NCBI GenBank assembly: GCA_020633995.1
Contig: JACKCO010000003.1
Location: forward strand, 496,001 to 560,000
DNA length: 64,000 bases
Direction of reading: 5' to 3'
From: Campylobacterota bacterium
GTDB taxonomy: Bacteria > Babelota > Babeliae > Babelales > RVW-14
The translations under genes were made by a program, and so were the position numbers. The notes under the pieces were generated by a model, which saw nothing but the letters and a program-made list of their open reading frames with translations, was not told the DNA's origin and did no database searches. Below, in pieces: positions 8,212 through 17,747 of this stretch. The first letter of the stretch is position 1; every line of letters begins with the position of its first letter.

Positions 8212-11169
8212 ATGAAAAAAAAGAGTGTGTTGTATCTAAGCATCATCGTCATCGGGATAAGTACTGCATGTCATGGTATGTCATTGCCTATGGCTCCAGG
8301 GCTTATGTCGCCAACACCTGCTCCAAGTCCGACTCCAGCACCCTTTTCTAGTGCTAGTCCTGTGGCTACATCCTCACGTATGCTTTCATCACCACCTGTT
8401 ACCCCATTTCAAAAAATTGCTATGCCGGCGCCAATGACAGCAAGCACACCGCCACCAGCACTGCCAGCTACACCCCCAGCTGCGCCTGCTCCGGCCATGG
8501 CAGCACTGCCAACACCAATGGGCGCAACACCACCGGCAACATCGTCAGTTCCTGGCATGCCGCCAGCACCAACGCCAATGGCAGGTCCCAAGCCATCGCG
8601 CATTATGGGCATGAGTTCAACACCAGCACCACTCTTGCCAACGCCAGCTGCAACAACTATTGCACAACCACCGCAACAAATGTCCATGCCAACCGCTGCA
8701 CCTGCACTAGTCTCGGCTATGCCCCCTGCAATGCCGGCACCTATCGCGCCACCAACACTGGGCATGACACCACCTGGCCCAGCTGCACCTGTGGCTATGG
8801 CGCCAACGCAAATGACGCCACAAGCAATGGGGCTTTCACTGCCAGCTACATCACCTGCTCCTGCAGCTGCTGGTCCGGCACAAGCACCGGCAACTCCGCT
8901 ACAGCCTGTGCAACCATTGCAGCCAGTCGTACCTCCTGAGGGCGAAGTGATTACCGATGCTTCACAGCTTGGGCTGGACGAAGATGCTAGTGAAAAAAAG
9001 AAGGATGAAGAAAGCATTTATCTCAATTTTGATAATGCCTCACTTTCAAGCATTTTAAATTATTTGGCTGAGCAGAAAAAAATTAACATGATTCCAAACA
9101 AAGAGTTGGAAAATGTTAAAGTTTCGCTCTCCATCAGAAATCCGCTCACGCTAGAGCGTGCGTGGAACGTATTGCTAACGTTGTTTGAAATGAACAATTT
9201 CAGTTTGATCAAAGTTGGTAACGTATTTCGCATTATTACCAGCGCTGACAATGGTTTCCATCCATTGCCAACCTACTCGTCGGGCACCGGTACAGAACCT
9301 GAAGATCTACCAGATTCTGACTTGGTGGTCCGCTATGTCTACTTTTTCCGTAACATTAAAGCTGAAGTGGCAAAGGGTATTTTGGGCAAAATGGTTGATG
9401 ATCGCGGGGTGATTGAAAATCGCGACCTGAACGCGCTCATCATTAAAGACCGTTGCTTTAACATCAAAGCAGCGCTGCGCATTGTCAAAGAGCTTGACAT
9501 TGGTGGCTTGCGTGAGGCTATTGAAGTTATTCCACTGCAGTGGGTGTCGGCCGATCACGTTGACCGTCTGTTTAAGAGCATCTTGAGTGAAGGTGGCGGC
9601 GATGATAAAAAAATTAAGTTTGTGCTGCCAGGACAGAAAAAAGAGTCAGCCTATTTTTCAAAAGATACCAAAATAATTCCTGACCAGATGCAAAACCGTT
9701 TAATTTTGCTGGGCACACAAACAAACATCAACAAGATCAAAAAGTTTATTGCCAAGCATATTGACCGTCCAATTGACGATGCACAATCACGCTTGCACAT
9801 CAAAGAGCTGCAATACCTTAAAGCTGCTGACATGAAAGGTTTGATTGAGCGTATTGTTGAACCACCAGCAACAGCGGGTGAAAAAGCCGTGGTGGTAGAA
9901 GGTGGTTATAAAGTCTTTGAAGACGTGATCGTCAAAGACGAAACGGGCGATCGTAACGGCGACTATGGCAGCGGTAACCGCATTATTGTTGCCTGTAACC
10001 GTGACGACTGGCGTAGGCTTGAAAGTTTTATCGACAAGCTGGACAAGCCGCAGCCGCAGGTTGCCATTGAAATTATGATTGTTGACGTTGCGCTTGAAAA
10101 AGAACGTCAGCTTGGTGCACAACTCTACAACATTCGTGGCAAAAGCCCAGGCATGGGTATCTTCAGCGTTGACTTTCAAAACTTGAACGCCAACAAGTTT
10201 TTTGCAGATTCTCAAGGCGACAACAGGGAATTAATCAAACTTGCAACAAGAGACTTTGAAGGTAAGGATAGCCCGGCGTTTATCTCCCTGGGTAAAGCAG
10301 CAACACAAGCAGACCCAGACAACAACAACATTTGGGGCATGGTCAAAGCGTTGCTCAACACCGTTAATGCAAACGTTATCTCGCAGCCGTATCTTGTTGC
10401 CAATAATAACGAAGATGTATTGCTACGTCTGACCGACAGCAGACGTGTTGATGGTAGTCTTAGTGAGCGTGGTATTCAGGTTATTCAGAAAAAGACCGAT
10501 ATGAATGCAATTATTGAGGTGCAACTCAAGCCTCACATTAACTTAGAAGGTAACGTTGACTTTAACATCGACATCAGTATTGACGAGTTTCAGCCAAGTG
10601 ACGTTGGTGGTCAGCCAGTAACCAACAATAGAAAAATGAAAACAAAAACATCGATGCTAGCTGGGCAGGTGTTGGTGCTTGGTGGCCTGACACGCTCACG
10701 TTTGAGTGAGTCACTGCACAAAACACCAATTTTGGGTGACATACCAATTTTGGGTACACTCTTTAAAAATCGTGAAAAACAAAAAACTGAAACAAACTTG
10801 TACATTTTCATCAGGCCAAGCATCATCAAGCCACGCTTTGAAGGTGCGCCAGACGAATACACGCAGTTCAAGCTTGACTACGCTAAATATCAGGTTATGA
10901 AAAATGATGGCTACATTCGTGATAGCGATCCAATCCAACGTTGGTTCTTCAGACCAAGCAAACTTAGCATCAAACAAAAACTTGATGACAACAGACGTGG
11001 TGTACTGCGTGCTGTTGACAACTTCACTTTTGGTAAAGACCGTCCACGCGAAGTTGATATCAAGCACGACCCAACCTATCGTGGTTCTGAAGCGCTTGAG
11101 CGTGCAGCGCGCATTCGCCGACAGCAGCAGCTTTTTGCCGAGCAAGAAATGATGCAGGGTGAAAAATGA
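8212..11169 (+). CDS. gspD: Secretin 2 (GspD family), paralogue of secretin 1
   Basis: A second outer-membrane secretin, 985 residues from the ATG at 8212 (a GTG at 8203 would add MIG; neither has a strong Shine-Dalgarno). Order: signal peptide (about 1-22), a very long Pro/Ala/Met/Thr linker to about residue 240, an acidic stretch, N0 (about 268-346, opening SIYLNFDNASL exactly as in secretin 1), N1, N2, N3, and a secretin core with AGQVLVLGGLTRSRL near residue 817 and LGDIPILGTLF. A charged tail of about 110 residues follows. It is separated from the upstream operon by about 400 bases of palindromic repeats, so it may be transcribed separately. Whether the two secretins form mixed or separate channels cannot be told. 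Confidence 0.92.
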   Translation: MKKKSVLYLSIIVIGISTACHGMSLPMAPGLMSPTPAPSPTPAPFSSASPVATSSRMLSSPPVTPFQKIAMPAPMTASTPPPALPATPPAAPAPAMAALPTPMGATPPATSSVPGMPPAPTPMAGPKPSRIMGMSSTPAPLLPTPAATTIAQPPQQMSMPTAAPALVSAMPPAMPAPIAPPTLGMTPPGPAAPVAMAPTQMTPQAMGLSLPATSPAPAAAGPAQAPATPLQPVQPLQPVVPPEGEVITDASQLGLDEDASEKKKDEESIYLNFDNASLSSILNYLAEQKKINMIPNKELENVKVSLSIRNPLTLERAWNVLLTLFEMNNFSLIKVGNVFRIITSADNGFHPLPTYSSGTGTEPEDLPDSDLVVRYVYFFRNIKAEVAKGILGKMVDDRGVIENRDLNALIIKDRCFNIKAALRIVKELDIGGLREAIEVIPLQWVSADHVDRLFKSILSEGGGDDKKIKFVLPGQKKESAYFSKDTKIIPDQMQNRLILLGTQTNINKIKKFIAKHIDRPIDDAQSRLHIKELQYLKAADMKGLIERIVEPPATAGEKAVVVEGGYKVFEDVIVKDETGDRNGDYGSGNRIIVACNRDDWRRLESFIDKLDKPQPQVAIEIMIVDVALEKERQLGAQLYNIRGKSPGMGIFSVDFQNLNANKFFADSQGDNRELIKLATRDFEGKDSPAFISLGKAATQADPDNNNIWGMVKALLNTVNANVISQPYLVANNNEDVLLRLTDSRRVDGSLSERGIQVIQKKTDMNAIIEVQLKPHINLEGNVDFNIDISIDEFQPSDVGGQPVTNNRKMKTKTSMLAGQVLVLGGLTRSRLSESLHKTPILGDIPILGTLFKNREKQKTETNLYIFIRPSIIKPRFEGAPDEYTQFKLDYAKYQVMKNDGYIRDSDPIQRWFFRPSKLSIKQKLDDNRRGVLRAVDNFTFGKDRPREVDIKHDPTYRGSEALERAARIRRQQQLFAEQEMMQGEK

Positions 11170-11495
11170 ACGACGGACTAACGCCTGAGCGTAAAAATCA
11201 TATTCTACGTGCGATGGAGTATCACTTTCCTGGTGCGAAAGTTATTTTGTTTGGTTCTCGTGCACGGGGTGATTTTCATGAAGGTTCTGACATAGACATT
11301 GCCGTTGATGCTGGTAAAAAAGTTGATCGTTACGAATTGTATCGTGCTCGTGTAACAGTTGAGCATTTGCCTTTAGGCCTTAAAATTGATTTAGTTGACT
11401 TTCATAGAGTCTCAGAGCTTTTACGTGAAGTTATTGAAAAAGAAGGCGTTGTATGGAAAAAAAGGAAGACGCCTGTTTTGTTGTTTTTGAGTTAA
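11166..11495 (+). CDS. MNT-type nucleotidyltransferase, solo
   Basis: The 109-residue product has the minimal nucleotidyltransferase motif GSRARGDFHEGSDIDIAVD (G30, S31, D42, D44) and a third acidic site in LKIDLVDF. Proteins of this family are normally antitoxins or modifiers paired with a HEPN or HI0074-like gene immediately downstream. No such partner can be read here; downstream sequence dissolves into a palindromic repeat. The start overlaps the secretin stop (ATGA, 11166-11169), so translation is coupled to secretin 2. The last ten or so residues after EGVVWK look like read-through beyond the usual family end, so the C-terminus may be frayed. Confidence 0.85.
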   Translation: MNDGLTPERKNHILRAMEYHFPGAKVILFGSRARGDFHEGSDIDIAVDAGKKVDRYELYRARVTVEHLPLGLKIDLVDFHRVSELLREVIEKEGVVWKKRKTPVLLFLS

Positions 11496-11590
11496 CAACG
11501 AAACCTCAAAAAACACTTTGGATAATAAAGGACTCCGATCCAGGGTTTGTTTCTAAAGTTCTAAGTCTAAAATTTATTTACGTGTTATTG

Positions 11591-11680
11591 TGGATCCCGG
11601 TTCGTATCCCCTTGTCGAGCAATAGGACAGGGTCATCCCCGATAGCCCTCCACGAAAGTAGGGGGCGGGGCTCCAGAACT
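11591..11680. repeat. Composite palindromic repeat, decayed
   Basis: Begins TGGATCCCGGTTCGTATCCC and continues with a TTGTCGAGCAATAGGACAGGG segment and GTCATCCCCGATAGCCCTCC, ending GGGGCTCCAGAACTT. It combines pieces of the window-wide palindromic family. It occupies the space where a partner of the solo nucleotidyltransferase would be expected. The rest of 11496-11792 shows only the ribosome binding site of the next gene. Confidence 0.6.
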
Positions 11681-11792
11681 TATTATTTCCTCAAACCAAA
11701 CATTCCTTTTAAACTAGACTATTGATTTATATCTGTATTTTTTAACAGACTTAAATCAATATGGATAATTCGTTTGAAAAAAAGGAGAACAT

Positions 11793-14090
11793 GTGGACAA
11801 AAAAATCTTACTGTTTTTTTCTATGAGTTTATTGGTTGCGGGACATGTGTCAGTATGGGGTCAAGAGACTAACATAGCCGATATCTTACCCATTGATGCT
11901 GATGATGAGAGAACCGATCAGGAGAAACTATTTGATGCAGTTAAAATAGGCGATATTGATACTGTCAAAGCCTTGATAAGTGGTGGTGATGTTGATCTAG
12001 ATCAGCGAGATTTAACGGGTAAAGCCGTATTGCACTATGCTGCTGATAAAAAAGATGCACCGGGGTTGATGAAAATATTGGTTGATGGTGGTGCCGACGT
12101 CAACATTAGAACACAGCAATTTAGCCAAAAAAAGGGAATGTTAGTTGATGAAGGATATCGACTAACTCCTCTACATATGGCTGCTGCAAATGAAAATGAA
12201 GCGGCAGTTGAAGCCCTTTTGAAATCATCAAAGATTGATCTTAACTTAAAAGATTTTTCAGAGATGCGGCAAACGCCGCTGGCCTATGCACTTAGTTATA
12301 ACAAAGAAAAAAATATAGCAAATAAGCTCGTTGATGCTGGGATTGAGGCAACTGGGAGTGATTTAGCCAATGCTCTGAAAAAACGTTACACAGGCATAGC
12401 AAAAAAGCTTATACAGGGTGGTGCTGACGTAAACTATAAAGGTCTTGCTGAGGCTGTAGAAAAAGGTTTGGGGGTTTCCATACTCAAAGAGGCTTTGAAT
12501 AATAATGACCCTGATTTGCTTAAGTTACTCATGGATAAGGGAATAGAAATAGAGGATAAAGATGCTGCCTTTATAGCGATGAGATACCCACAATTTATGG
12601 GAGTGTTTGAAGAAAAGAATCCTAGGTTGAAAGAAGTTTTTAAAGATGCAAATACGTGGCAAAACATAGCCGATAAAATCGCAAAAGGTTTTTTAGACGA
12701 TGGCGATATTAATTTGTTACAAAGCGATAGAATAAAAAACTTATCAAACTTTTTTGATCAAACATTGTTGCACATGGCAGTGCAGAGTGAGATAGGAGCG
12801 GGTACACATTTTAGAATTTTTAATAACATAAAACTACTATTAGTAGACGTAGGGTTAGATCCAAATGTCCAAGATCAGCGTGGCTTTTCAGCACTGCATT
12901 ATGCTGCTGAAAAAGGCGATAGCAGTATCATACGATTAGTACATGAAAATAATGGCGATCTTAACTTAGCAGACAAAGGTAAAAACACACCACTGCACTT
13001 GGCTGTAGCAAAAGGAAAAATTGAAGCGACCAGAGCTTTAATTGACGCAGGTGCAGATGTTAACAAGACAAATCTTGACGGTAAAACACCACTGCATGTT
13101 GTTGTTTTGGAGCATAAAAATAAAGATTTTGCGGCAGCACTTTTTAGTGCACTTGAGGTAGCAGGCGCAGACTTAGAGGTTCGTGATCGTGATGGTAAAA
13201 CGCCACTTCATCAAGCTGCGGGTACTGGTAACATTGAAATGCTTGAAAGGCTTGTAGGTGCAGGTGCTGACGTTAATGCACGTGAAAATATAAAGGTAAC
13301 TAACGAATTGACAGGAGAAGCAGAGCTTAAGCCACTTGGGAATATGCCTTTGCATGCAGCTATCAGAAGAGGAGAAACACAATCTGTGAGCATGTTGTTA
13401 AAAAATGGTGCTGATCTTAGTGCTCGTGATGTAGATGGTAAAACTCCCCTTGAGGCTGCGGTGAGTAAGGTTGTACCACTTGGGCTAGGGACCACAAACA
13501 AGGAAAAACAAAAGGGTTTTGTGGAAAATCTTAACGCAAAAAAAGAATTGATTAAGTTACTTGTTTTGGAAGGTGCTGAAATAACGGATGAGGTCAAAAG
13601 ACTTGCAGAACAAGATGTCACAGATTTCAACTTTAAAAAGTATCTTGAGAAGCTGGAAGTAGATGTACAAAAAGAACAGGGGCAGCCAACCAAAAAGAGG
13701 AAGTCGTACGGACTGAAAGATTTCTTCGGTGGTTTCAAAAAAAAGAGAAAAATATCTGAAGAAAAACTAGTGACCAGAAAAGCGCCTGAAGCAAAAGATT
13801 CAGATCCTGAGCAAAAAACAAAGCCAGCATTTTCAAAAGTTACGGTACAGCCAGGCCAAACGCTTCTCGAGGCAGAAGAACAAAAGCCTGTTCGTCCTGG
13901 TCCAATTCCAGAAGGAAGACGAAAAGCATTATTTGACCAAGCGAGTAAGAAGGCAGCAGTAGATAAATCAATGCCAGCTAGCAAGCGTAGACCCGATCCA
14001 AGAAAAATTTGGAAAAATCCGTATGAACCACACAAGCCTGCGCCAGGCATTGATCGCTCAAAATTAAAAGATGCAGCCCGAGCTGCATAA
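11793..14090 (+). CDS. Exported ankyrin-repeat protein with NLS-like basic clusters
   Basis: A 765-residue protein with a Sec signal peptide (MDKKILLFFSMSLLVAGHVSVWG). Ankyrin repeats cover about residues 40-190 and 350-590, with clear units such as GKTPLHQAAGTGNIEMLERL and repeated GADVN turns. The tail (about 630-765) is Lys/Pro-rich and holds TKKRKS (near 633) and FKKKRK (near 648). Ankyrin repeats bind proteins; in host-dwelling bacteria such exported proteins are often effectors, which is inference here. The start is GTG: an overlapping ATG two bases earlier hits a stop after 11 codons, and AAAGGAGA precedes the GTG. First gene of the ankyrin run after the secretion genes. Confidence 0.9.
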   Translation: MDKKILLFFSMSLLVAGHVSVWGQETNIADILPIDADDERTDQEKLFDAVKIGDIDTVKALISGGDVDLDQRDLTGKAVLHYAADKKDAPGLMKILVDGGADVNIRTQQFSQKKGMLVDEGYRLTPLHMAAANENEAAVEALLKSSKIDLNLKDFSEMRQTPLAYALSYNKEKNIANKLVDAGIEATGSDLANALKKRYTGIAKKLIQGGADVNYKGLAEAVEKGLGVSILKEALNNNDPDLLKLLMDKGIEIEDKDAAFIAMRYPQFMGVFEEKNPRLKEVFKDANTWQNIADKIAKGFLDDGDINLLQSDRIKNLSNFFDQTLLHMAVQSEIGAGTHFRIFNNIKLLLVDVGLDPNVQDQRGFSALHYAAEKGDSSIIRLVHENNGDLNLADKGKNTPLHLAVAKGKIEATRALIDAGADVNKTNLDGKTPLHVVVLEHKNKDFAAALFSALEVAGADLEVRDRDGKTPLHQAAGTGNIEMLERLVGAGADVNARENIKVTNELTGEAELKPLGNMPLHAAIRRGETQSVSMLLKNGADLSARDVDGKTPLEAAVSKVVPLGLGTTNKEKQKGFVENLNAKKELIKLLVLEGAEITDEVKRLAEQDVTDFNFKKYLEKLEVDVQKEQGQPTKKRKSYGLKDFFGGFKKKRKISEEKLVTRKAPEAKDSDPEQKTKPAFSKVTVQPGQTLLEAEEQKPVRPGPIPEGRRKALFDQASKKAAVDKSMPASKRRPDPRKIWKNPYEPHKPAPGIDRSKLKDAARAA

Positions 14091-14098
14091 AAAATAAC

Positions 14099-14117
14099 GG
14101 CGGGGTAGCGCCCCGCC
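14099..14117 (+). terminator. GC-rich hairpin after ankyrin gene, no U-tract
   Basis: GGCGGGGTAGCGCCCCGCC is a perfect 7-bp stem with a 5-base loop, 9 bases after the stop of the 11793 gene and about 30 bases before the next start. It is followed by AAAACC, not a T run. It belongs to a set of four similar hairpins (14099, 17710, 19148, 22162) and may act as an RNA-processing or stability element rather than an intrinsic terminator. Confidence 0.5.
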
Positions 14118-14147
14118 AAAACCCTGTTGGGGGTAAGGAGTAGGGAG

Positions 14148-14909
14148 ATGAAAAAAATTCTTATCTGGTGTGTCTGTCTTCACACCCTTGCAGCATCAAA
14201 TCTTGATCAAGCTGCACATCTATCGCAATTTAGTTACAACGCCCACTACAATGCTCCCAAAATTAAAGTACGCCACGAGCAACTGCTTGCCCAGCTGTTA
14301 GAGGGTGACGAGCAGGAGCAACAGCAAGCACTGCTTGATTTAGAGTCAACCATATCCGGACAGACCGATTTTTTTGGTCAGCTACAAACAATACCTGGTC
14401 TGGACATGAGTACAGCCCGTGTGCTCAGTGCACTTATGGGTACGCTGCTTATTGACAATAGCTATCTTGACACCTTGTCCTACGTTGAAGGTAAATTTGA
14501 CAAAGCCCAAGCAGAGCTCAACAGGTTACTAGCAGACAAAAAAAGTTATGTTAAAAAGTTGGGACAAAAAGGATATGACAAAGCGGTTATTGAGTCTAGA
14601 CAACAAGCACAGTCGCTTGCGCAAGAGTACCAACGGCTAACAGAGCTCAATAACGAAGTAAAAGAAGAGCGGGATAAAGTTGTTGGTCAGCTGATGGTCA
14701 GCGCTGCTCGGCTTGGGTTGTATCGTGTCATTAAGCTGATGCTTGAGTCTGGTGCTGATGCCAACCTTGTTGACCAGCAGGGAGTGACAATGCTTTCGAT
14801 CGCGCTTGAGCGGGATGATAATGAGTTGTTTTGTTTGCTGCTTGGCTATGGTGCCGATGTAGCCGTTGAAGTGTTACGAGAAGATGATGAGTTTTGTGAG
14901 GAGGAGTGA
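14148..14909 (+). CDS. Small exported ankyrin/coiled-coil protein
   Basis: From the ATG at 14148 (AAGGAG at 14135-14140; the upstream ATG at 14127 has no ribosome binding site) the product is 253 residues: signal peptide MKKILIWCVCLHTLAASN, a helical middle with a coiled coil (about 115-180), and about two ankyrin repeats at the end (MLESGADANLVDQQG, LLGYGADVA). The layout matches the first third of the next, larger protein, so this looks like a short paralogue of it. The stop is one base before the GTG of that gene, which indicates co-translation. Confidence 0.85.
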   Translation: MKKILIWCVCLHTLAASNLDQAAHLSQFSYNAHYNAPKIKVRHEQLLAQLLEGDEQEQQQALLDLESTISGQTDFFGQLQTIPGLDMSTARVLSALMGTLLIDNSYLDTLSYVEGKFDKAQAELNRLLADKKSYVKKLGQKGYDKAVIESRQQAQSLAQEYQRLTELNNEVKEERDKVVGQLMVSAARLGLYRVIKLMLESGADANLVDQQGVTMLSIALERDDNELFCLLLGYGADVAVEVLREDDEFCEEE

Positions 14910-14910
14910 G

Positions 14911-17565
14911 GTGAAAAAGATTAGTTTTAGTTTGTTATTAGTGCTTGCTGTTACTCAAAGGCTATCTGCAGAGGAGTTACAGCCTATGCAGCGAAAAGTA
15001 GTTAATGAGATGCGAGCTGCCCTGTTAAATCAGAGTCAAAGTCCTAAGGCATTTGAAAAGTTGTCTAGAATGCTCAAGGGTGAGATTGATTATTTAGGTA
15101 ACGAGCGTACTACTAAAGATGCTACGACTGAATTGATAGCAAAAGAAATTCTCTTTGCCGATTTGACGATTAAAAATAATTTAAAAGTTGCAGATGCTGA
15201 GGTTGTAACTGCAAAAGAGACGCTCGAAAATGATTTAAAGAAACTTAAAATTAAGGGAAAAACACTTGAGCAAAAAATGGCTAATGCTGCTGCAGAAAAG
15301 GCTAAGGCTGATAAAAAAATTGCAGGGCTACAAAAGGAAGGTAAAAAAATTCCAACTAGCCTGTTGGCATGGTCAACGAACCTAGATCTAAACTCACGTA
15401 TTGCTCAAGAATATCAGAAAAATCAGCAGGATCGGCTTGATTTACCTGCAAAGTTGGAGCAGCGTTTTGGTGAGGTGAAAAAACAATTGCTTTTTCAAGG
15501 AGCGCTTTTAGGAAACGAAGAAGGAGTTAAAACGCTCCTTGATGCTGGTGTTAGAGCAGATACTAAGTATGAAGGCGATAACATTTTAGCATATTTGATC
15601 AGAGAAACAGATGATGATGAATTTGACCCCAGTATGTTTAAACTCTTGGTAGACAGAGGTGCCGACGTTAATGCTTCTGATGAAGAAGGTCGGACTCCAC
15701 TTTCGTATGCTGCCAGCATGCGTAATGAAGATGCTTTTAAAATACTGCTTGAGCAAGGTGCTGACCCTAAAGTTTTAGATTTTGATGATCTGGATGAAGA
15801 ATTTAAGGTGATTTTAGATGAACTTGAAAGCAAAAAGTTTAGCGATGTTAAGCAAGCGCTGAAAAAAGCCGATCCAAATGCCGAAGGCAAGGTTCTACAA
15901 GATGTTGCCGACAGGCTTGCCAAAATGGAGCCGGGTGCTGAGCGTGATGAGCTGGTAAAGTTTATCGTCAAAGATTCAGATGCCAATAAAGTATTTCTTG
16001 ATGCAGTCAAAAATGGCCACACAAATATCGTTAATCTGTTTTTGGAAGATCCGGGCTTTGACCCGAACAAAGCCATTGACCCAACAACTGGTCGCAACGG
16101 GCTGCATTATGCTGCGCTAGAAGGCAACGATGATATGGCAAAATTGATGCTCAAAAATTGGGTAGCAACAGGACTTAAGGACAAGAAGGGTGGAGATACG
16201 CCGCTGGAAATTCGCCAGAAGGGTAAAGGCAAGAATAAGAAGTCGGGCATTGGTGATATCATACGTAAAGAGGTACGTAATCGTAGACGTTTCCGTGACG
16301 TACAGGATCATTTTGGGGTTTACGCTGAAGGCAAGCAAGGCAGGAGAAGAGAGAGGAAGCCAGAATATATTCAAGAATTTTTTAAGAACAATCCAGATAT
16401 GCTTGACCGTCCAGGACCTAATGGAAAAACGCTACTGCAAGATGTAGTTGAAAAAGGTGATGTTGATTCTGCAAAATTTTTACTTGACCAAGGTGCAGAC
16501 CCAGACGTTCAGGATAAAACGGGTAAGAGTGCGAGCATGCTGATTGAAGAAAGTAGCAACGAGAAACTCAAGACAATGTTTGCAATAACGATGCAAGAAC
16601 GAGCACCGGTCTTGTCTGAAGACCCACCTGACTACAGTCCGAGACGAGCAGCAGAGCCAACGTACGAGCAAGCAGAAGATATGTTTAGAACTGTAGCAAC
16701 TTCTGAATCAGCGAGTGATAAAGAAAAGACGTTTGAGGAACGAGTACAAGATGCAGTCAGAACAAATGATGAAGAAGCGTTTAAGCGGTTAGTAACACCA
16801 GAAAATACTGATCAAGTTAAAGAAATTATTAGAAATGAACGTAGGGCACTTGCAAAATCAATAAGGACTCCCGAAGTCCAAGAAGGGCTAACAGAAGAGC
16901 CCGCGTACATTGCCAATATGAATGAACGCTACGACAATTTTAATAAGGCCGTTGACGTTGCGGTTAAAGCGTATGAAAAAGTTGCTGCAAAAGAAAAAAA
17001 GAAAAAGCGTAAGTTCTTTGATGTATTTAAACCAAAAGATACCCTCTCCGACGAACTAAAAGCGGCGATAATTTCAGCAAATATTGCTGAAATAGAACGA
17101 TTGACAACACCTGAAAATAAAAAAGCGGTGGTCAAAGAGATAGACAAGCAGCTAGGAGATAAAGTCTTCTCTGAGGATTTGTATCAACTGTCTGTGAAAA
17201 TGACGGATGAACTTAAAGCTGAAAAAAAGAAACCGAAGAGAGAAGTGACAGCAATGGATCGTACAAAAGCTATGCAAGCAGCTTCCTCTTCGGGCAAAAA
17301 GCGTCGACTACCATCACTTCCGTCACTGCCATCGTTGCCAAAACGACCAAGGCTTGGAAGTAAAAAAGTAAAAGAACCATTATTTGAAGAAGTTGAACCA
17401 AGACGAACACCTGTTCCAGAATCGGCAGAAGATCGTCCAACGGGTTCACGTTGGCCTGTTACACCAACAAAGCCTGACCTGCGTAAGCCGCAGCAGGCAC
17501 CACCATCGCTTGATATCGATGATGATCTTGGTGCTGCAAGACGGGCAAGTCAAGTTGGATTTTAG
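14911..17565 (+). CDS. Large exported ankyrin-repeat protein with bipartite NLS-like tail
   Basis: An 884-residue protein starting at GTG 14911, chosen because GAGGAGTGAG lies directly upstream and residues 1-20 (MKKISFSLLLVLAVTQRLSA) form a signal peptide; the ATG at 14866 would place this inside the chain. A coiled coil (about 90-165) precedes ankyrin blocks at about 190-290, 355-445 and 500-550. The C-terminal third is charged, with KKKKRKFFDVF near 695. Near 793-812 is KKRR, then an 11-residue Leu-Pro-Ser spacer, then KRPR, the textbook spacing of a bipartite nuclear localisation signal. The function is unknown; a host-targeted role is inferred from signal peptide, repeats and tail. Confidence 0.88.
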   Translation: MKKISFSLLLVLAVTQRLSAEELQPMQRKVVNEMRAALLNQSQSPKAFEKLSRMLKGEIDYLGNERTTKDATTELIAKEILFADLTIKNNLKVADAEVVTAKETLENDLKKLKIKGKTLEQKMANAAAEKAKADKKIAGLQKEGKKIPTSLLAWSTNLDLNSRIAQEYQKNQQDRLDLPAKLEQRFGEVKKQLLFQGALLGNEEGVKTLLDAGVRADTKYEGDNILAYLIRETDDDEFDPSMFKLLVDRGADVNASDEEGRTPLSYAASMRNEDAFKILLEQGADPKVLDFDDLDEEFKVILDELESKKFSDVKQALKKADPNAEGKVLQDVADRLAKMEPGAERDELVKFIVKDSDANKVFLDAVKNGHTNIVNLFLEDPGFDPNKAIDPTTGRNGLHYAALEGNDDMAKLMLKNWVATGLKDKKGGDTPLEIRQKGKGKNKKSGIGDIIRKEVRNRRRFRDVQDHFGVYAEGKQGRRRERKPEYIQEFFKNNPDMLDRPGPNGKTLLQDVVEKGDVDSAKFLLDQGADPDVQDKTGKSASMLIEESSNEKLKTMFAITMQERAPVLSEDPPDYSPRRAAEPTYEQAEDMFRTVATSESASDKEKTFEERVQDAVRTNDEEAFKRLVTPENTDQVKEIIRNERRALAKSIRTPEVQEGLTEEPAYIANMNERYDNFNKAVDVAVKAYEKVAAKEKKKKRKFFDVFKPKDTLSDELKAAIISANIAEIERLTTPENKKAVVKEIDKQLGDKVFSEDLYQLSVKMTDELKAEKKKPKREVTAMDRTKAMQAASSSGKKRRLPSLPSLPSLPKRPRLGSKKVKEPLFEEVEPRRTPVPESAEDRPTGSRWPVTPTKPDLRKPQQAPPSLDIDDDLGAARRASQVGF

Positions 17566-17586
17566 AGGGTGAGAGTATTACACGTT

Positions 17587-17686
17587 GTCGTTCCCGCCCC
17601 CTGGTCAAGCCAGAGGACAAGCTTGAGGTGACCGAGATTATCTCCTGATCAAGCTAAGGGTAGGCTTGAGGTGGAGACCAGGGCGA
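17587..17686. repeat. Composite palindromic repeat
   Basis: Includes CCCCCTGGTCAAGCCAGAGG and two related GCTTGAGGTG stretches, ending GGAGACCAGGGCG. The GGTCAAGCCAGAGGACAAGC block recurs at 22203-22225 and, inverted and shortened, at 51020-51041. Confidence 0.6.
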
Positions 17687-17709
17687 AGAAGATGAAGTAT
17701 GTGAGTAAC

Positions 17710-17728
17710 GGGGCGGCATGTGCGCCCC
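17710..17728 (+). terminator. GC-rich hairpin before ankyrin-like gene
   Basis: GGGGCGGCATGTGCGCCCC, a 6-bp stem with a 7-base loop, followed by a run of A. It lies 145 bases after one stop and 20 bases before the next start, so it is in the leader of the downstream gene. Same family as 14099, 19148 and 22162. Confidence 0.45.
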
Positions 17729-17747
17729 CAAAAAAAAATAAGGAGAA

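Noticed and set aside
8409..9017. Minus-strand open frame of 202 codons rich in Gly/Ala
   Set aside because: It is the mirror of the Pro/Ala-rich linker of secretin 2; no start signal and composition explained by the sense gene.
11453..11725. Plus-strand frame after the solo nucleotidyltransferase as a HEPN partner
   Set aside because: Beyond the first eight residues it shows no HEPN helices and runs through a palindromic repeat; not supported as a gene.
13211..14119. Minus-strand open frame of 302 codons
   Set aside because: It lies wholly opposite the 11793 ankyrin gene, has no ribosome binding site and no recognisable domain.
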